This document shows positions 21,013 through 32,574 of a DNA stretch of 64,000 nt, piece after piece (the first letter of the stretch is position 1; each line of letters starts with the position of its first letter). A program made the position numbers and the translations under genes. This DNA comes from Plasmodium malariae (Eukaryota > Apicomplexa > Aconoidasida > Haemosporida > Plasmodiidae): positions 2,908,501 through 2,972,500 of the forward strand of contig NC_041786.1 in assembly GCF_900090045.1 (NCBI RefSeq), read 5' to 3'. Under the pieces are notes generated by a model. The model was given only the letters and a program-made list of their open reading frames with translations, was not told the origin of the DNA and did no database searches.

Positions 21013-24000
21013 ATGATTCACGAAATAATTGTAAGCTTGATAGGGCAAACAGGAGATATAATTATTTTAGTGGACAAAAAAAGGGAAAAAACGACAAATG
21101 GAAGCAATATAAATATAGATGAATATGGGTTTGAAGTAAATAATAACATTCACATATTCCTTAATTCAGAAATAAAAATAATCAACGAGATAGTGGAATT
21201 AGGTTACTATTTTTACATAATAAATATCTTTTGCTTGTTAGTTAAAAAGAATACAATTTATAAAGATTTAACACATATACACAAATTTAATAAATTAAAT
21301 GCAGAAAAAAAGAGAAAAAAAAAAAGAAAAAAAAAAAGAGATGATTGTATGAATGAAAACTTACAAGGAGACGACAACAGCTCAAGTTATGCTAGTTCGT
21401 CTTCCTTCAGTTCTTCTTCAGATGAATCCTCCTCATATGATGAAGAATCAGAAGACAGTAATAATTTAAGTAATTCTTATAAAAAAAGAAAGTTCGAAAA
21501 AAAGAATGAAATAAATAATTATTTTGGTGTAATATTGAAAAATATAAAAAGCTTAAATAATGCAAGTCCCTACGGATATTATGCTAATGGTTTATGCAAT
21601 GAAATAAATAAATTTATGAGAAGATATTTAAAAACAATTAGTGAAATAGAAGAATATATAAATAACAACAGTAACACACCATTAACACAAATACTAACAA
21701 TGCTAGAAAAAAAAAGAGAGGAAATAATAATAATAATAAATATTATAAAAAATTATTTAGAGTTTCAAAGAAAGGAAGAACAGAATATAGTGGAGGGAGA
21801 AAGTAGAAATAAAACAAAAGAAATTTTAGATTTCTTGTATGAAAAATGTTTAAGTGGAAATTCAAGAATTAAGAATATTTATCACAAATATTTTAAAAAT
21901 TTAGGAAAAATATTATTGCATCAAATTTTTTCATGGATACTTTATGGTCAATTGTTAGATCCATATTGTGAGTTTTTTATTCAGAAAAGACAATTTATTT
22001 ATTCTGATGATAAGAAAGTATTTTTGTCCCCTGAAGAATTATATGAAAATTTAACATTAACTAATGTGCAGAGTTTAAATTTTGAATGGAATTATTTATT
22101 TTTTCAATCACTCTCTAATTTGCCAGATTGTTGTATAGATAAAATTACTGGTAGGAAAATACTGTTTATAGGAAAATCAATTCGAATATTAATTAGAAGC
22201 AATAAATGGAATACTAGTGATATCATTAAATTGTTTTCGATTACTCAGATATTGTCCAAAGCGTTTGATCAAACATCCAGGAGGGGTTATAAAAAAAGAG
22301 GGGACTATTATTATATAGATACTACGGCTGTGAGTTATGAAAATGATATTAGTAGTCAGAGTCGTATGAATAATGTAAGAAGTGTGAATAATATAAACAA
22401 CACGATTAAAGAAAATGATGTAAAAATTGCAAACGGAATAAATACAATCACAAATGATTATGTACCCCCATTTAGCATTTCAAGCTCTAGTGACTCTGAT
22501 AGTTCGTATGAACATTCATCTGACACGCAAAATGACTCTATAAATTTATATTGCAAAGAAATAATTGATATTACTATCGAAAAGATCAGAAGCATAATAG
22601 CTTATAAATTGTGGAAATACATAGTTAAAGATATAAATTTAATAAAAATATTTGACCTATTTAAAGATATATATTTATTAAATAATGGTGATTTTTATGA
22701 TTATTTTTTAGATAAATCATGGTCTCTAATGCATACACCTCCAAATTCTAAAAATGAAATTCTTTTAAAAATTTTAGCTTGGAAAAGTTCTTGTGTGTCA
22801 GTAGAAGATTACTGTAAATCGAAATATGAAAATAAAAAAGATAAATTACTTTTAGAGAAATATGAAGACGCATTATTTACCGAATGTACGAATGATGAAA
22901 ATGAATATAATTTCTTTAATAGCTCAAATAGATTTCATTTTGATGCAGATAATTCTGAAAATATTATTTCCAAGTATTTCTACCCAAGGATATCATACAA
23001 GAAATTTTCCTATGATTCATTTGAAAGAGAAAAACATGATAATTTAATATTAGGTGGTATGAGCTATATATATGATAAAAAAATTGTGTTAAATGATTTT
23101 TTTAGAGGAATACAAACTTTGTATAAGAAAAAGTATTATGATTATGATAACATTTTTAGCGTATGCATAAACAATTATAGGCAACAAATATTAAGAGGGT
23201 TTAAACATGGTTTTGATTTTTCAGTTAATTTTAATAATTTTTTTGACAACCAATTTGTGCATAATGAAAATAAAGAGGTGAATGTGGAAGGAGTAGGTGT
23301 GAAAAGTGATAATACGAATCAAATACAAAATGGAGATAATTTTCTTGTTGGTTGTTGTTTTGCCTTAGTTATTCATTCAATGAAAAATCCTTTGCTTTAT
23401 AAAACGGATGTATTAAGTCGTTCTTTGGGGTATTGGGGATCTTTAGGTGATTGCCTATCTGTTGAAATAAAAGTAAAATTTTATGAAAAGAAAACTAGCG
23501 AACAGGATAAAATGTCTCAACTTAGTATAAATGCTAGTATTGAGTATGGAAATAATTTAAATAGCGTAATATTAGGAGATGTGGAAATAGAAGTTTCTCT
23601 CTACATAGGGGGAAAGGGTATATCATCATTCGTTCATAATAGCAACAGTTATACTGTTGATTATACGAAAGAGTCTATTTTGAATAACAAGTTATTAGCA
23701 GATAATATAAATCAAGAAAAGATATGGATCTATGAAAATATGAAGAAAGATGAAAATTATTTTAAAAAGAGAAATATAAATAATGTAAATATAATAGATC
23801 AGGATAATTTAACGAATGGAACCCCCCAAGGGAATAGTAATAATAATAATGATAAAGAGACGACATTACCTGTGTTAAAAATTCAGAGCAATAAACAAAT
23901 TTTTCACGATATAAATAAAAATACATTAACCAAATTTCGTGTGAGAATAAACTGCTTAAAACATTCCTTTAGCGTATATATACAGAAATTAGATGAATAC

Positions 24001-26907
24001 AACATAAATTTGAATACTCCAAAAAATAAAATAAAACCAATTATTCATATAAGAGCTTTAGATATGACACAAGCCTTCACCTTAGATATTGGAAATGGTT
24101 ACATAGGTTTTTATACTTGCCCAATATTATTTAAGCATAAATTGTTAAAAAAAAAAAGTAAGCTAAATGAATGGTTCAAAAGATTTTATAGTGACACATT
24201 AAGTGCTGATTCGACCATTTACCAGGACTTTTTTAACATGGGTAATGAAAAAAATAAAGAAGCCATACAGAACGAGCTTAAAAATATAAATAAAATAATC
24301 CTTTATAGCAAGCGTAATAACAACACGAAGGATGAATTTGCTACCCTTAATACTCAGAAGAAAAAAAAAAAAAGCACTAATGGTAGCGATGATTGTGGTG
24401 GTACTAGTAGGGACCTATCGAAAAACGTACTTTTATTTAGTTCCCATGATTGTTCAGTGGAAATATATAAATGGTTTCACCAATCGTATAAATCACCCAT
24501 AGAAATTCCCGAAGTTGATGTAGACAATGAAACATTAATATTTTATGATAAGCAAATAAATAAAAATATAAAAATTCATAGTGGGTTGAATTTATGGAAT
24601 AACGTGGAAATACATTTTAAACTTACGTGGCCAATTGCTTTAATTATTAATACGAATACTATATATACGTATAATTCAATTTTCCAATTTTTGTTTCTTT
24701 TAGGTAGAATTTATTATAATTTGAAAATTTTGTGTTATCATAATAGGCATTTATATAAATATTTAAATTATAAAAAGGGTGCCTTGTTATTTTCTTATTT
24801 GTTCTCTATTAGGTATAAAATGCAATTTTTCTTTTTTCATTTGATTAAATATTTACAAGAGGATATTATTAATTATGAATATAGACAGATGATTACGCAA
24901 ATTCATAAATCAAAAGATTTTGAATATACTAAATCTATTCACGATTTGTACATTTCTCAAGTAGCAACAAAATGCTTTTTGCGTGTTCAAGATATAACCA
25001 TCCCTTTGATGGAGTTAATAGATATTTCTTTTAAATTCTGTTATTTTTTTCAATGCTTGATAGAAAACGAGTTGTTTACAGATATTCTAAATTATGAAAT
25101 AAATGAAGAAGAGGATAGAAAAAAAGGGGATATTAATAAAAATGTGGGAAATGATTCCACTGATGAAAATATTAATGAGAATGATAATGATTTAAATCAA
25201 GTTATTGAAAAATTATTACAGTATAATGATATATTTAACGAAAAGTTAGCCTGCGTTTTGAACGAAATGGTCAACGTAAGTGCTAACAGTAACCATGCCT
25301 ACCTTGTCCATTTATTGACCATAATAGACTTCAATAACTACATAACTAAAATAAAGGATTCTATCATAGGAAAGTCCAAAGGCGTAGGAGAAAATAGTGA
25401 AGATGAGAGAAGTAGTAAAAATATAATTGCAAAAGGAGAGGAATATAAAAATGAAAATGAACACGTAAATGAATATGAAAATAAAAATGAAGACGTAAAT
25501 GAATATGAAAATAAAAATGAAGACGGAAATGAATATGAGAATAAAAATGAATACGAAAATGAATATGAAAATAAAAATGTGTGGCCACGGGATAAACGTG
25601 CAGAAAAGGGTGCTATAACTGGCAGGAATAATATTCATTTTAGCAAAAGAGATGATAACAAAATGGAATATACAGATATAGAAAACATGAATATTAGTGA
25701 TAACTATTACGTTGACAAGAGAGATATTTACTCAGGAAACCTTCAAAATGGTAATAACATTTCAATAACTGGTATGTCTCATAACATTTCAGAAATAAAC
25801 GAATTAGGTAATAGAAATAATAATTTTTTAAAGAAAAGAATAGTTAACAAATTTAGCAATTTGATTTATAATAATAATTCTGATGAAAAGGAATACCAAC
25901 ATGGAGATGGAATAAATGAACATGACCAAAATAATATCTCAGTACAAAGTAACAAAAACATCTTGAATGGAAATGTCAATGTAGCATATGAAGATAGCAG
26001 CTTCCGTAGATATAGCAATATAGATAATTATGATAATAATTATCAGAGTAATATTAATTACAACAGTGTTTACAACGATATTATTTATAATGATGCTAGT
26101 TATAACCGTAGCCACCAGACCAATAGCATTTACAATGATAGCAACAACAATAATAACAGTTATAACAGTTATAACGGTTATAGCAGCTATAACAGTCATA
26201 ACAAATATAACAATTATAACATTCTAATTGACAAGTACTCAAATATATTGAATAGCTACATGAATAATAGCAATAATAGTAACAATAACAGTAATTCAGT
26301 TTATAACTCTATCAAGAACTATTCAAATAATTCCCATATGGATTCGTATAATTCTGTATTAGATGCATCCAAATTAAAGCATATAAACCATATTTCTAAT
26401 ATACCAAATGAAAACAATAATGTTAATAATTTTAGTATGTATAACATAGAAATAGGTTTAAACAATAACATATTAAATCAAGAAAATAATATCACAGGAA
26501 AGATTAATAATATGAAGCTGAAAATGGATTTAAATGATAACAAAAGTACCTTTGATCAAAATCCTTTGGGTATTAATAATAAAGATACGGAAAACAATAA
26601 AGGTAATAATAATAATGCAACAACTAATTTAAATAGCCTCATTGATTTAAATCTTAAAAAGAACTTTAATGTGCAAAATTTAATAGACAATTACAATTAC
26701 AATTACGATATCTCATCTACTAATAATTCTTTTCACCCTTATAATATGGATAAATATAAAAGCAGCAATAATAATAAATCTCAGTTGTATAACATTCCCA
26801 ATATGTCTAATTATGGCAATATTCCATTAAATATTTATCAAAATGAAAACAATATAAGTGAAATGGAAGGAGATATTGATAGAGAAAAACACAAACATAA
26901 TAAATGA
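21013..26907 (+). CDS. GCP4: Gamma-tubulin complex component 4-like protein with embedded lectin-like domain
   Basis: 1964 residues in one exon. The start MIHEIIVSLIGQ matches the GCP4 N-terminus (MIHELLLALSG in human). GRIP1 follows with YGYYANGLCNEINKFM, then GKILLHQIFSWILYG, and KILFIGKSIRIL before a Ser/Asn insert. SLMHTPPNSKNEI marks the end of the usual N-half. Residues about 715-1040 are foreign to ordinary GCPs and look like a concanavalin-type beta-sandwich: GFDFSVNFN, CCFALVIHS, SLGYWGSLGDCLSVEIKV, FRVRINCLKHSFSVYI, NGYIGFYTC. GRIP2 resumes at about 1195 (WPIALIINTNTIYTYNSIF) and ends with LLTIIDFNNYI at about 1434. It should help nucleate spindle microtubules at the centriolar plaque. 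The last 500 or so residues are Asn-rich with tandem repeats. Human GCP4 is 667 residues, so two thirds of this protein is insertion or tail. Confidence 0.85.
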   Translation: MIHEIIVSLIGQTGDIIILVDKKREKTTNGSNINIDEYGFEVNNNIHIFLNSEIKIINEIVELGYYFYIINIFCLLVKKNTIYKDLTHIHKFNKLNAEKKRKKKRKKKRDDCMNENLQGDDNSSSYASSSSFSSSSDESSSYDEESEDSNNLSNSYKKRKFEKKNEINNYFGVILKNIKSLNNASPYGYYANGLCNEINKFMRRYLKTISEIEEYINNNSNTPLTQILTMLEKKREEIIIIINIIKNYLEFQRKEEQNIVEGESRNKTKEILDFLYEKCLSGNSRIKNIYHKYFKNLGKILLHQIFSWILYGQLLDPYCEFFIQKRQFIYSDDKKVFLSPEELYENLTLTNVQSLNFEWNYLFFQSLSNLPDCCIDKITGRKILFIGKSIRILIRSNKWNTSDIIKLFSITQILSKAFDQTSRRGYKKRGDYYYIDTTAVSYENDISSQSRMNNVRSVNNINNTIKENDVKIANGINTITNDYVPPFSISSSSDSDSSYEHSSDTQNDSINLYCKEIIDITIEKIRSIIAYKLWKYIVKDINLIKIFDLFKDIYLLNNGDFYDYFLDKSWSLMHTPPNSKNEILLKILAWKSSCVSVEDYCKSKYENKKDKLLLEKYEDALFTECTNDENEYNFFNSSNRFHFDADNSENIISKYFYPRISYKKFSYDSFEREKHDNLILGGMSYIYDKKIVLNDFFRGIQTLYKKKYYDYDNIFSVCINNYRQQILRGFKHGFDFSVNFNNFFDNQFVHNENKEVNVEGVGVKSDNTNQIQNGDNFLVGCCFALVIHSMKNPLLYKTDVLSRSLGYWGSLGDCLSVEIKVKFYEKKTSEQDKMSQLSINASIEYGNNLNSVILGDVEIEVSLYIGGKGISSFVHNSNSYTVDYTKESILNNKLLADNINQEKIWIYENMKKDENYFKKRNINNVNIIDQDNLTNGTPQGNSNNNNDKETTLPVLKIQSNKQIFHDINKNTLTKFRVRINCLKHSFSVYIQKLDEYNINLNTPKNKIKPIIHIRALDMTQAFTLDIGNGYIGFYTCPILFKHKLLKKKSKLNEWFKRFYSDTLSADSTIYQDFFNMGNEKNKEAIQNELKNINKIILYSKRNNNTKDEFATLNTQKKKKKSTNGSDDCGGTSRDLSKNVLLFSSHDCSVEIYKWFHQSYKSPIEIPEVDVDNETLIFYDKQINKNIKIHSGLNLWNNVEIHFKLTWPIALIINTNTIYTYNSIFQFLFLLGRIYYNLKILCYHNRHLYKYLNYKKGALLFSYLFSIRYKMQFFFFHLIKYLQEDIINYEYRQMITQIHKSKDFEYTKSIHDLYISQVATKCFLRVQDITIPLMELIDISFKFCYFFQCLIENELFTDILNYEINEEEDRKKGDINKNVGNDSTDENINENDNDLNQVIEKLLQYNDIFNEKLACVLNEMVNVSANSNHAYLVHLLTIIDFNNYITKIKDSIIGKSKGVGENSEDERSSKNIIAKGEEYKNENEHVNEYENKNEDVNEYENKNEDGNEYENKNEYENEYENKNVWPRDKRAEKGAITGRNNIHFSKRDDNKMEYTDIENMNISDNYYVDKRDIYSGNLQNGNNISITGMSHNISEINELGNRNNNFLKKRIVNKFSNLIYNNNSDEKEYQHGDGINEHDQNNISVQSNKNILNGNVNVAYEDSSFRRYSNIDNYDNNYQSNINYNSVYNDIIYNDASYNRSHQTNSIYNDSNNNNNSYNSYNGYSSYNSHNKYNNYNILIDKYSNILNSYMNNSNNSNNNSNSVYNSIKNYSNNSHMDSYNSVLDASKLKHINHISNIPNENNNVNNFSMYNIEIGLNNNILNQENNITGKINNMKLKMDLNDNKSTFDQNPLGINNKDTENNKGNNNNATTNLNSLIDLNLKKNFNVQNLIDNYNYNYDISSTNNSFHPYNMDKYKSSNNNKSQLYNIPNMSNYGNIPLNIYQNENNISEMEGDIDREKHKHNK
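25452..25577. repeat. 30-bp coding tandem repeat (NEYENKNEDV-like) in GCP4 tail
   Basis: About four in-frame units encoding NEYENKNED(V/G/Y), with one degenerate leading copy. A second, degenerate Tyr/Asn/Ser repeat zone follows at about 26030-26330. Confidence 0.8.
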
Positions 26908-28314
26908 TCAAATATTTGAGATATTTCTCCAAACAATAACATAAAAAAATTTATGAAAACTTGTGCTTCCTGTGCTTTATGCATGGTTTAAAACGAAATT
27001 TTTTCTGTTTATGTGAATATGTAGAAGTGTATATATACATATATAATACATGCATATGTATATACTTTATTAGGACTTCATTATGCCACTTTTTTGTTAT
27101 GTACTTCTGTTGTAACACATCCACAACGTTTTTTTAGTTATAGATTTGTTTGTATACCTATCTATATATATATATATGTGCATGCATGTATATATGCCCA
27201 TATATATATACACACGCTTCATCTATTCCTTGTGCCCAAGTATTTTTATATTAACATTTTCACCTCTTTGAGCTCTCTGCATTTTGTAAATCTATGAAAA
27301 GCATATTAGCTATTTTTTAGAAAAATATATGCGCATTTTTGTCATTGATACATGTGTATATATATGCATACATATGTACTGAAGAGAAGTTATTTTTTAT
27401 ATCTCATTTTTTATTTTTCGTTATTATTTCATTCATTTATTCTTTATAAAATGGTGTTAATTATATATAATGTACATGTTTAAACGAATAACACATTTAA
27501 AAAAAAAAAACTACATAATGAACGAATTAAGTCCTATAATATAAAAGAAGGTTGTTTAGTTATAGTTCTGCTATTATTTTGTAAAAATTTTCCACATTTC
27601 TTTGTTAATGTTGGTTTTTTTTTTGTTTTTTTTTTTTTCACCCTTTGAAGTGTGATTTCACAACGTGACTGATAAATTGAGAATTGCAAAGTTGAGTATG
27701 TTTATAGAAATATACTTATAATTCAAACTTCATAATGTTGAAACGTTTATTTTATCAGTTGGGTACAGCATACAAACATTGATTTCAGTAAAAGCAGATA
27801 GTATTCCTTATGTACACAAAGCCCAAAATTAAAAAGTGTAAAGAAAAATGTTCACATAAAAATTAGGCGCGGAAATTACTCAATAATCTTAAAATTTTTT
27901 TAATAGCTAACTGATTTCCGTATGCACTTGAAATTTTTTGCCCCTTTTTAATTTTCTGCTAGTATAGGAAGAATTGTGCACATAATATATACAAATAAGT
28001 GCTCGGCAAAATGCTTTTGTTCCATTTTCATTCTCGACAAAGTATAGTAATGCATCCATAAAAGTGAAGCACAAATTGTATAAATTTTTCATTTCTTAAC
28101 AACACTTATGTAATTTTATTATTCTAGTTTCAATTTTTTGTAAATATTTATAGCAATACATATAAGAGTACATATATAGATGTACATATGAACATACTTT
28201 TGTTAGGAATTGGCTTGAGAAGTTAAGATATTTTTTTTCCACCCAGAAGCTAAAAAATAACAGTGTATAGGATATACATATATATATGTATATACATGCA
28301 TATATATACAGTAT
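26908..28314. other. Intergenic region between GCP4 and PARN
   Basis: AT microsatellites, a TGCATGCA site at 27179-27186, and T runs near 27610-27640. A minus-strand frame at 27907-28092 (61 codons from ATG) has unusually balanced composition and is reported as a finding rather than a gene. Confidence 0.5.
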
Positions 28315-30897
28315 ATGATGTCAAATGTATTGAATTACTTTTTTAAAAATTTTGTTTTAAAAGAAAAAAAAACGTTCTTGAGATATAATACATCAAAAAG
28401 AAGATATTCGAAAATAACAAGTGTTAATATAAATAATTGGAATAATATCCATAAAGAAATAATAAACAAGATTAATGACAGTGATTTTGTTTCTATTGAT
28501 GTTGAGTATACAGGATTACATTTAAAGGATGAAAGATATATATCTATCGATTCAAGTTATGAAGCACATTGTTATGGAGCAAAGTCTTTTTTTCCATGCC
28601 AAATTGGAATAACTATTGCTAAAAAAAAGGATGTAATAATAACACATGACAACTATGAAGGAGGAAAAGAGAATACTATGATTAAAAGGAACATACACAA
28701 CATTAAAGTGGAAGGAAATAATGAAGAAAAGAGGAAAAAATACGATTTAGAAAAGAGGTGTCAAGAATGGGATATATCCCCTTATTGTATTTATGTATTT
28801 CCAAAAGAAAATAAATATTTTAGTGTATCGACAACAACTCTTATTTTTTTAAGGGAAAATAATTTTGATTTTAATGAATGGATATTTAATGGTGTAGGAT
28901 ATTTAAGACCAAATGAGGAGGAAGAAAAAAAGAAAAACATTTTTGAGAAAATTGATGAGTTAAAAAATTTTCTGAATAAGTGTAACTCAAATGAGTGCAG
29001 TAGGAAAGTAAATGAAAATGAAGAGGTACCGAGAGAATCAAAAGAAAAAAAAGAAAAAAATATGGATATAAAGAAAATCATTCAAGAAATAGAAAATTAT
29101 AAAATTGTTGACGAAGAAGACAAAGAAGCGGTTGTTCAAATAATAAAAAAAATTGGTATTTGGCTGAATAGTGAAACAAAGGCATCCATTGTAAATTACT
29201 CCAATAATCATATAAAGAGTAAAGTAAAATTTCCAACACAAATCAGTGAAGAAAATACACGAATTTTACTTGAATCAAAAAATGGGGAAGAATCCCCTCT
29301 TCATTTAAAAAAGATGTATACTCAAAAGAATGACATAAAAAGTGATAGCTTTGATGATGCAAACAATAGCTATTTTATTAAGGGGCTTTTTGACAAGGGG
29401 GAAGTTAACATTTACCAAAATAATGCATGTGATTCGTTAGATATTGAAGGGAAGAACGAGAATGGTATCATATGTAATAGGAGTAGCAGTAATCGCAGCA
29501 GTAATCGCAGCAGCAATCGCAGCAGCAATCGCAGCAGCAGTGATAGCACCAATTGTGGAAAACCTTGCGATGATGAAAACGCGGGAAGGAGTGAAAAGAT
29601 GTTCAGCGGTTTTCGAAACGCAAATAACTTTGATGATTACTCACCTAATTATCCCTTATACATAGAAATAGAGAACCCATATCTTCGACTTCTTGCACAT
29701 ACATTAATAACCAAGTATTTTAATTCTATTTTCTGTATATCGGTGAAAGTGAACAATAAGAAACATTTAGCTATTTATAGAAGTGAAAAGGATTCATATA
29801 AAGAACAAATAAGAGCATTTCAGTTAGAGATAGAAAAAATAAATCAAACCATTGGTGTAAGACTATTATTTGATGAAATTATAAAAAATAAAAAAATAAT
29901 CACAGGTCATAATTGTTTTTATGATATTTTACATATATATCAAACATTCTATCATGATTTACCAACATCGATAAGTATATTTAAAAAAAAATGGATAGAA
30001 TTATTTCCATATACATTTGACACCAAATACATGAATGAAACCAATGAATATCTGTATGCATTAAATGGACCAGCGACATTAAAGGGTTTATGTGATTATA
30101 TGGCTTCCTTAATTTCGTCAAGTAATGACTTTGATTTTTTTTTTAATTTTATAAATGGACATTTAGATCTTCCTCAATGTTATGTCCAATTTGTAAATAA
30201 AAAAAATGACAGCCCACGTTTAAATGAGGAAGGATACAGCATGATTGATAATGTTGGCAGTAATGATCAGAATAATGAGGAAGATGAAAACAGATGCTTG
30301 GAAAATGATAGAATTTCTACCTATTGTGAAAATAAGATAAAGAATGTAACGTGTGAAACTGAAGAAAAAACATGTTCACAGCTGAATAACACCAATAATA
30401 ACATGAATAATGTACCAAGGAGTGATGAACATAATGCTGGTTATGATAGTCTTTTAACATGTTTACTTTTTATATTTCAGTGTCATTACATTTTAAAAAA
30501 AAATAATATTATGTGGAGCGATATTTATTTTAACAGAAAAAATAATAGCAATGAAAGCGCTAAATGCTTTTTTGATATTTTTTCAAGTATGTGTAACAAA
30601 ATAAAAATTGTAAAAACTCAACCAAATGTTATTTCTTTAACTAGCGCTGATAATTATGAAATGGCAAGGCATTTTTATATGTATGATTATCCAACGTATT
30701 TTAAAAAATGGGAAATAATGAAAATTTGGTCCCCTATTTGGATATCATTAAATAAGGTAGATGATCACTCTTGTTGGATAATTGCCAAAAGTGATGAGGA
30801 CGCGAAAAATATTAAAATGATATACAAAATGTTGCAAAACCCTCAATTTAAGTTATGTACATATGAGGAATATTTAAATAAGTTCAAATCTAAGTAG
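28315..30897 (+). CDS. PARN: PARN-like poly(A)-specific ribonuclease (DEDD deadenylase)
   Basis: 860 residues, single exon, two tandem ATGs at 28315 and 28318. All DEDD residues are visible. Asp62 and Glu64 are in SIDVEYTGL. Asp537 is in GHNCFYD, followed by a FYHDLP match to human PARN. HNAGYDSLL has Asp711 and the flanking His706. FPYTFDTKYM (Asp569) also fits PARN rather than CCR4-associated CAF1. The enzyme removes poly(A) tails 3' to 5'. Residues about 180-470 between the first and second motifs hold Asn/Lys/Ser inserts including a SSNR repeat (coded near 29470-29540). No clear R3H or RRM domain is seen. The first 35 residues are basic, Phe/Asn-rich and lack acidic residues apart from one Glu, so an organellar leader is possible but unproven. 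Confidence 0.9.
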   Translation: MMSNVLNYFFKNFVLKEKKTFLRYNTSKRRYSKITSVNINNWNNIHKEIINKINDSDFVSIDVEYTGLHLKDERYISIDSSYEAHCYGAKSFFPCQIGITIAKKKDVIITHDNYEGGKENTMIKRNIHNIKVEGNNEEKRKKYDLEKRCQEWDISPYCIYVFPKENKYFSVSTTTLIFLRENNFDFNEWIFNGVGYLRPNEEEEKKKNIFEKIDELKNFLNKCNSNECSRKVNENEEVPRESKEKKEKNMDIKKIIQEIENYKIVDEEDKEAVVQIIKKIGIWLNSETKASIVNYSNNHIKSKVKFPTQISEENTRILLESKNGEESPLHLKKMYTQKNDIKSDSFDDANNSYFIKGLFDKGEVNIYQNNACDSLDIEGKNENGIICNRSSSNRSSNRSSNRSSNRSSSDSTNCGKPCDDENAGRSEKMFSGFRNANNFDDYSPNYPLYIEIENPYLRLLAHTLITKYFNSIFCISVKVNNKKHLAIYRSEKDSYKEQIRAFQLEIEKINQTIGVRLLFDEIIKNKKIITGHNCFYDILHIYQTFYHDLPTSISIFKKKWIELFPYTFDTKYMNETNEYLYALNGPATLKGLCDYMASLISSSNDFDFFFNFINGHLDLPQCYVQFVNKKNDSPRLNEEGYSMIDNVGSNDQNNEEDENRCLENDRISTYCENKIKNVTCETEEKTCSQLNNTNNNMNNVPRSDEHNAGYDSLLTCLLFIFQCHYILKKNNIMWSDIYFNRKNNSNESAKCFFDIFSSMCNKIKIVKTQPNVISLTSADNYEMARHFYMYDYPTYFKKWEIMKIWSPIWISLNKVDDHSCWIIAKSDEDAKNIKMIYKMLQNPQFKLCTYEEYLNKFKSK

Positions 30898-32574
30898 CGA
30901 AGTCCATACGTTTGCGGTTTATATTTGTGTGTTATGTGTGTTTTTGTATGCATGTATATATATGTGCGGGCTTATAAATATATATATTTGTGTGCGTGTA
31001 TATATACATACTGCTTCACTCTGCATAAATGACAAAAAATGACTCATATATGATGATGAAAGCATCACATTCGTATAATTTTTTTTTTCTTATTACTTTT
31101 TTATTGCTTTTTCTCTTTTTTTTTTTCTTTTTTTTCTTTTTTTTCTTTTTCCCATCTTTTTAATTCTAACAAATTACTTAATAAATTTTAAAATATTTTT
31201 TTTAAAATGACTTTTGTTTAAATTTCAAAATTTTTAACTCGTGTACAAATTTTATTTCACTAAAAGAAAAGGAATACCTCCGCATTCCAAATATTTTCTG
31301 GGTATATTTTGCATTAGTATATGTGTGTAACATATGACATTTATATAGTTCACAAGCTTATCCCAACACGATTACCCGTATAACACATTAAAGGAAAATA
31401 ACGCTGGAATTCTTATATGCTAAGGATGTTTAACTAAGGCCAATTTTCGAATGAATTATTACAAAGTATGATACATATATATATATATATATGTATATAT
31501 ACATGACTAGTATAATTATTATTTTTACTTTTTTTCACGTTCATTTTTGTCAATTTTTGAAAAAATAAAAAGAACAGGTTAAAATGGAAAAATGGATGCA
31601 CATAAATAATGTACAAAACGGCATATGCTACAATAACAATGATGTTTTAATTAAAAGAAAAAAGAATACGGAGAAGATAATATAATGAAGGCGTGTGTCT
31701 ATATATTTTATAGCAAAAGTATGTTCATTTTTATAAGGTTAAGGATATCATCATACTTAACTGTTTTCTATATATGTGCGTATAAATGCATTCATGTTTA
31801 AATGGTATGCATTATCACTTTTTCCAGATAGTTCTAATGTTCAGTATATTAACTCAAAAAAAAAAAAAAAAAGGAAAAGAAAAGAAAAGAAAAGAAAAAG
31901 AAAAGAAGAATAAGAAGAAGCGCTTATATATATATGAACTATGGACGTACATTAGTTCGTCGAAAAAATAAAATATTTCCGTGAATCGTGCGTGTTTTTT
32001 ACATATGCTTTGAAATATTGTCGATATAAATATTAACTTTCAAAAGTTATAACTCTTTTACCCCTTCATATATTTTTTCTTAACAATTGTACTTTTTGTT
32101 TCATTTAATTTCTCTTCTTTTCCTTTTGGGTTATTTCGTTTCACATTCCCGTTTTTTATTTTATTTTTCACCACTTTGATTATTTCAAATAACTGAGAAA
32201 AGTTGTAAAATACGAACAGGGCTTTAATGAAACATTAACTTATTTATAATTGTGCTCTTTAAAAAGGGCTTCTCAATAATAAGTATGAAGAAAAAACTTT
32301 TAATATGGTTTTCATTCAATTAAATTTAAAAAATGTATACATTTGTGAGAAAATAAGGAAAAAAATATAACATATACAAGTGTTACATTCAGTAAAAAAA
32401 AAAAAAAAAAAAATGAAAATGAAAAATAGAGACTTTTAAGTAGAAAATATCAAAATAAATATAAGATAAATTTAAAACATGAATAAATTATTTTGCATGT
32501 CAAAATAATTTCCTTAGAAGGCTTTTTATTTTTTTATACTATTATCCGTACCTTATTCTAAATTATGATGAAAT
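30898..32574. other. Intergenic region between PARN and the WD40 gene
   Basis: T/C-rich tract at about 31080-31150 and AT microsatellites. A small cluster of overlapping short frames with splice-like sites at 31584-31971 is described as a finding; otherwise nothing coding-like. Confidence 0.5.
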
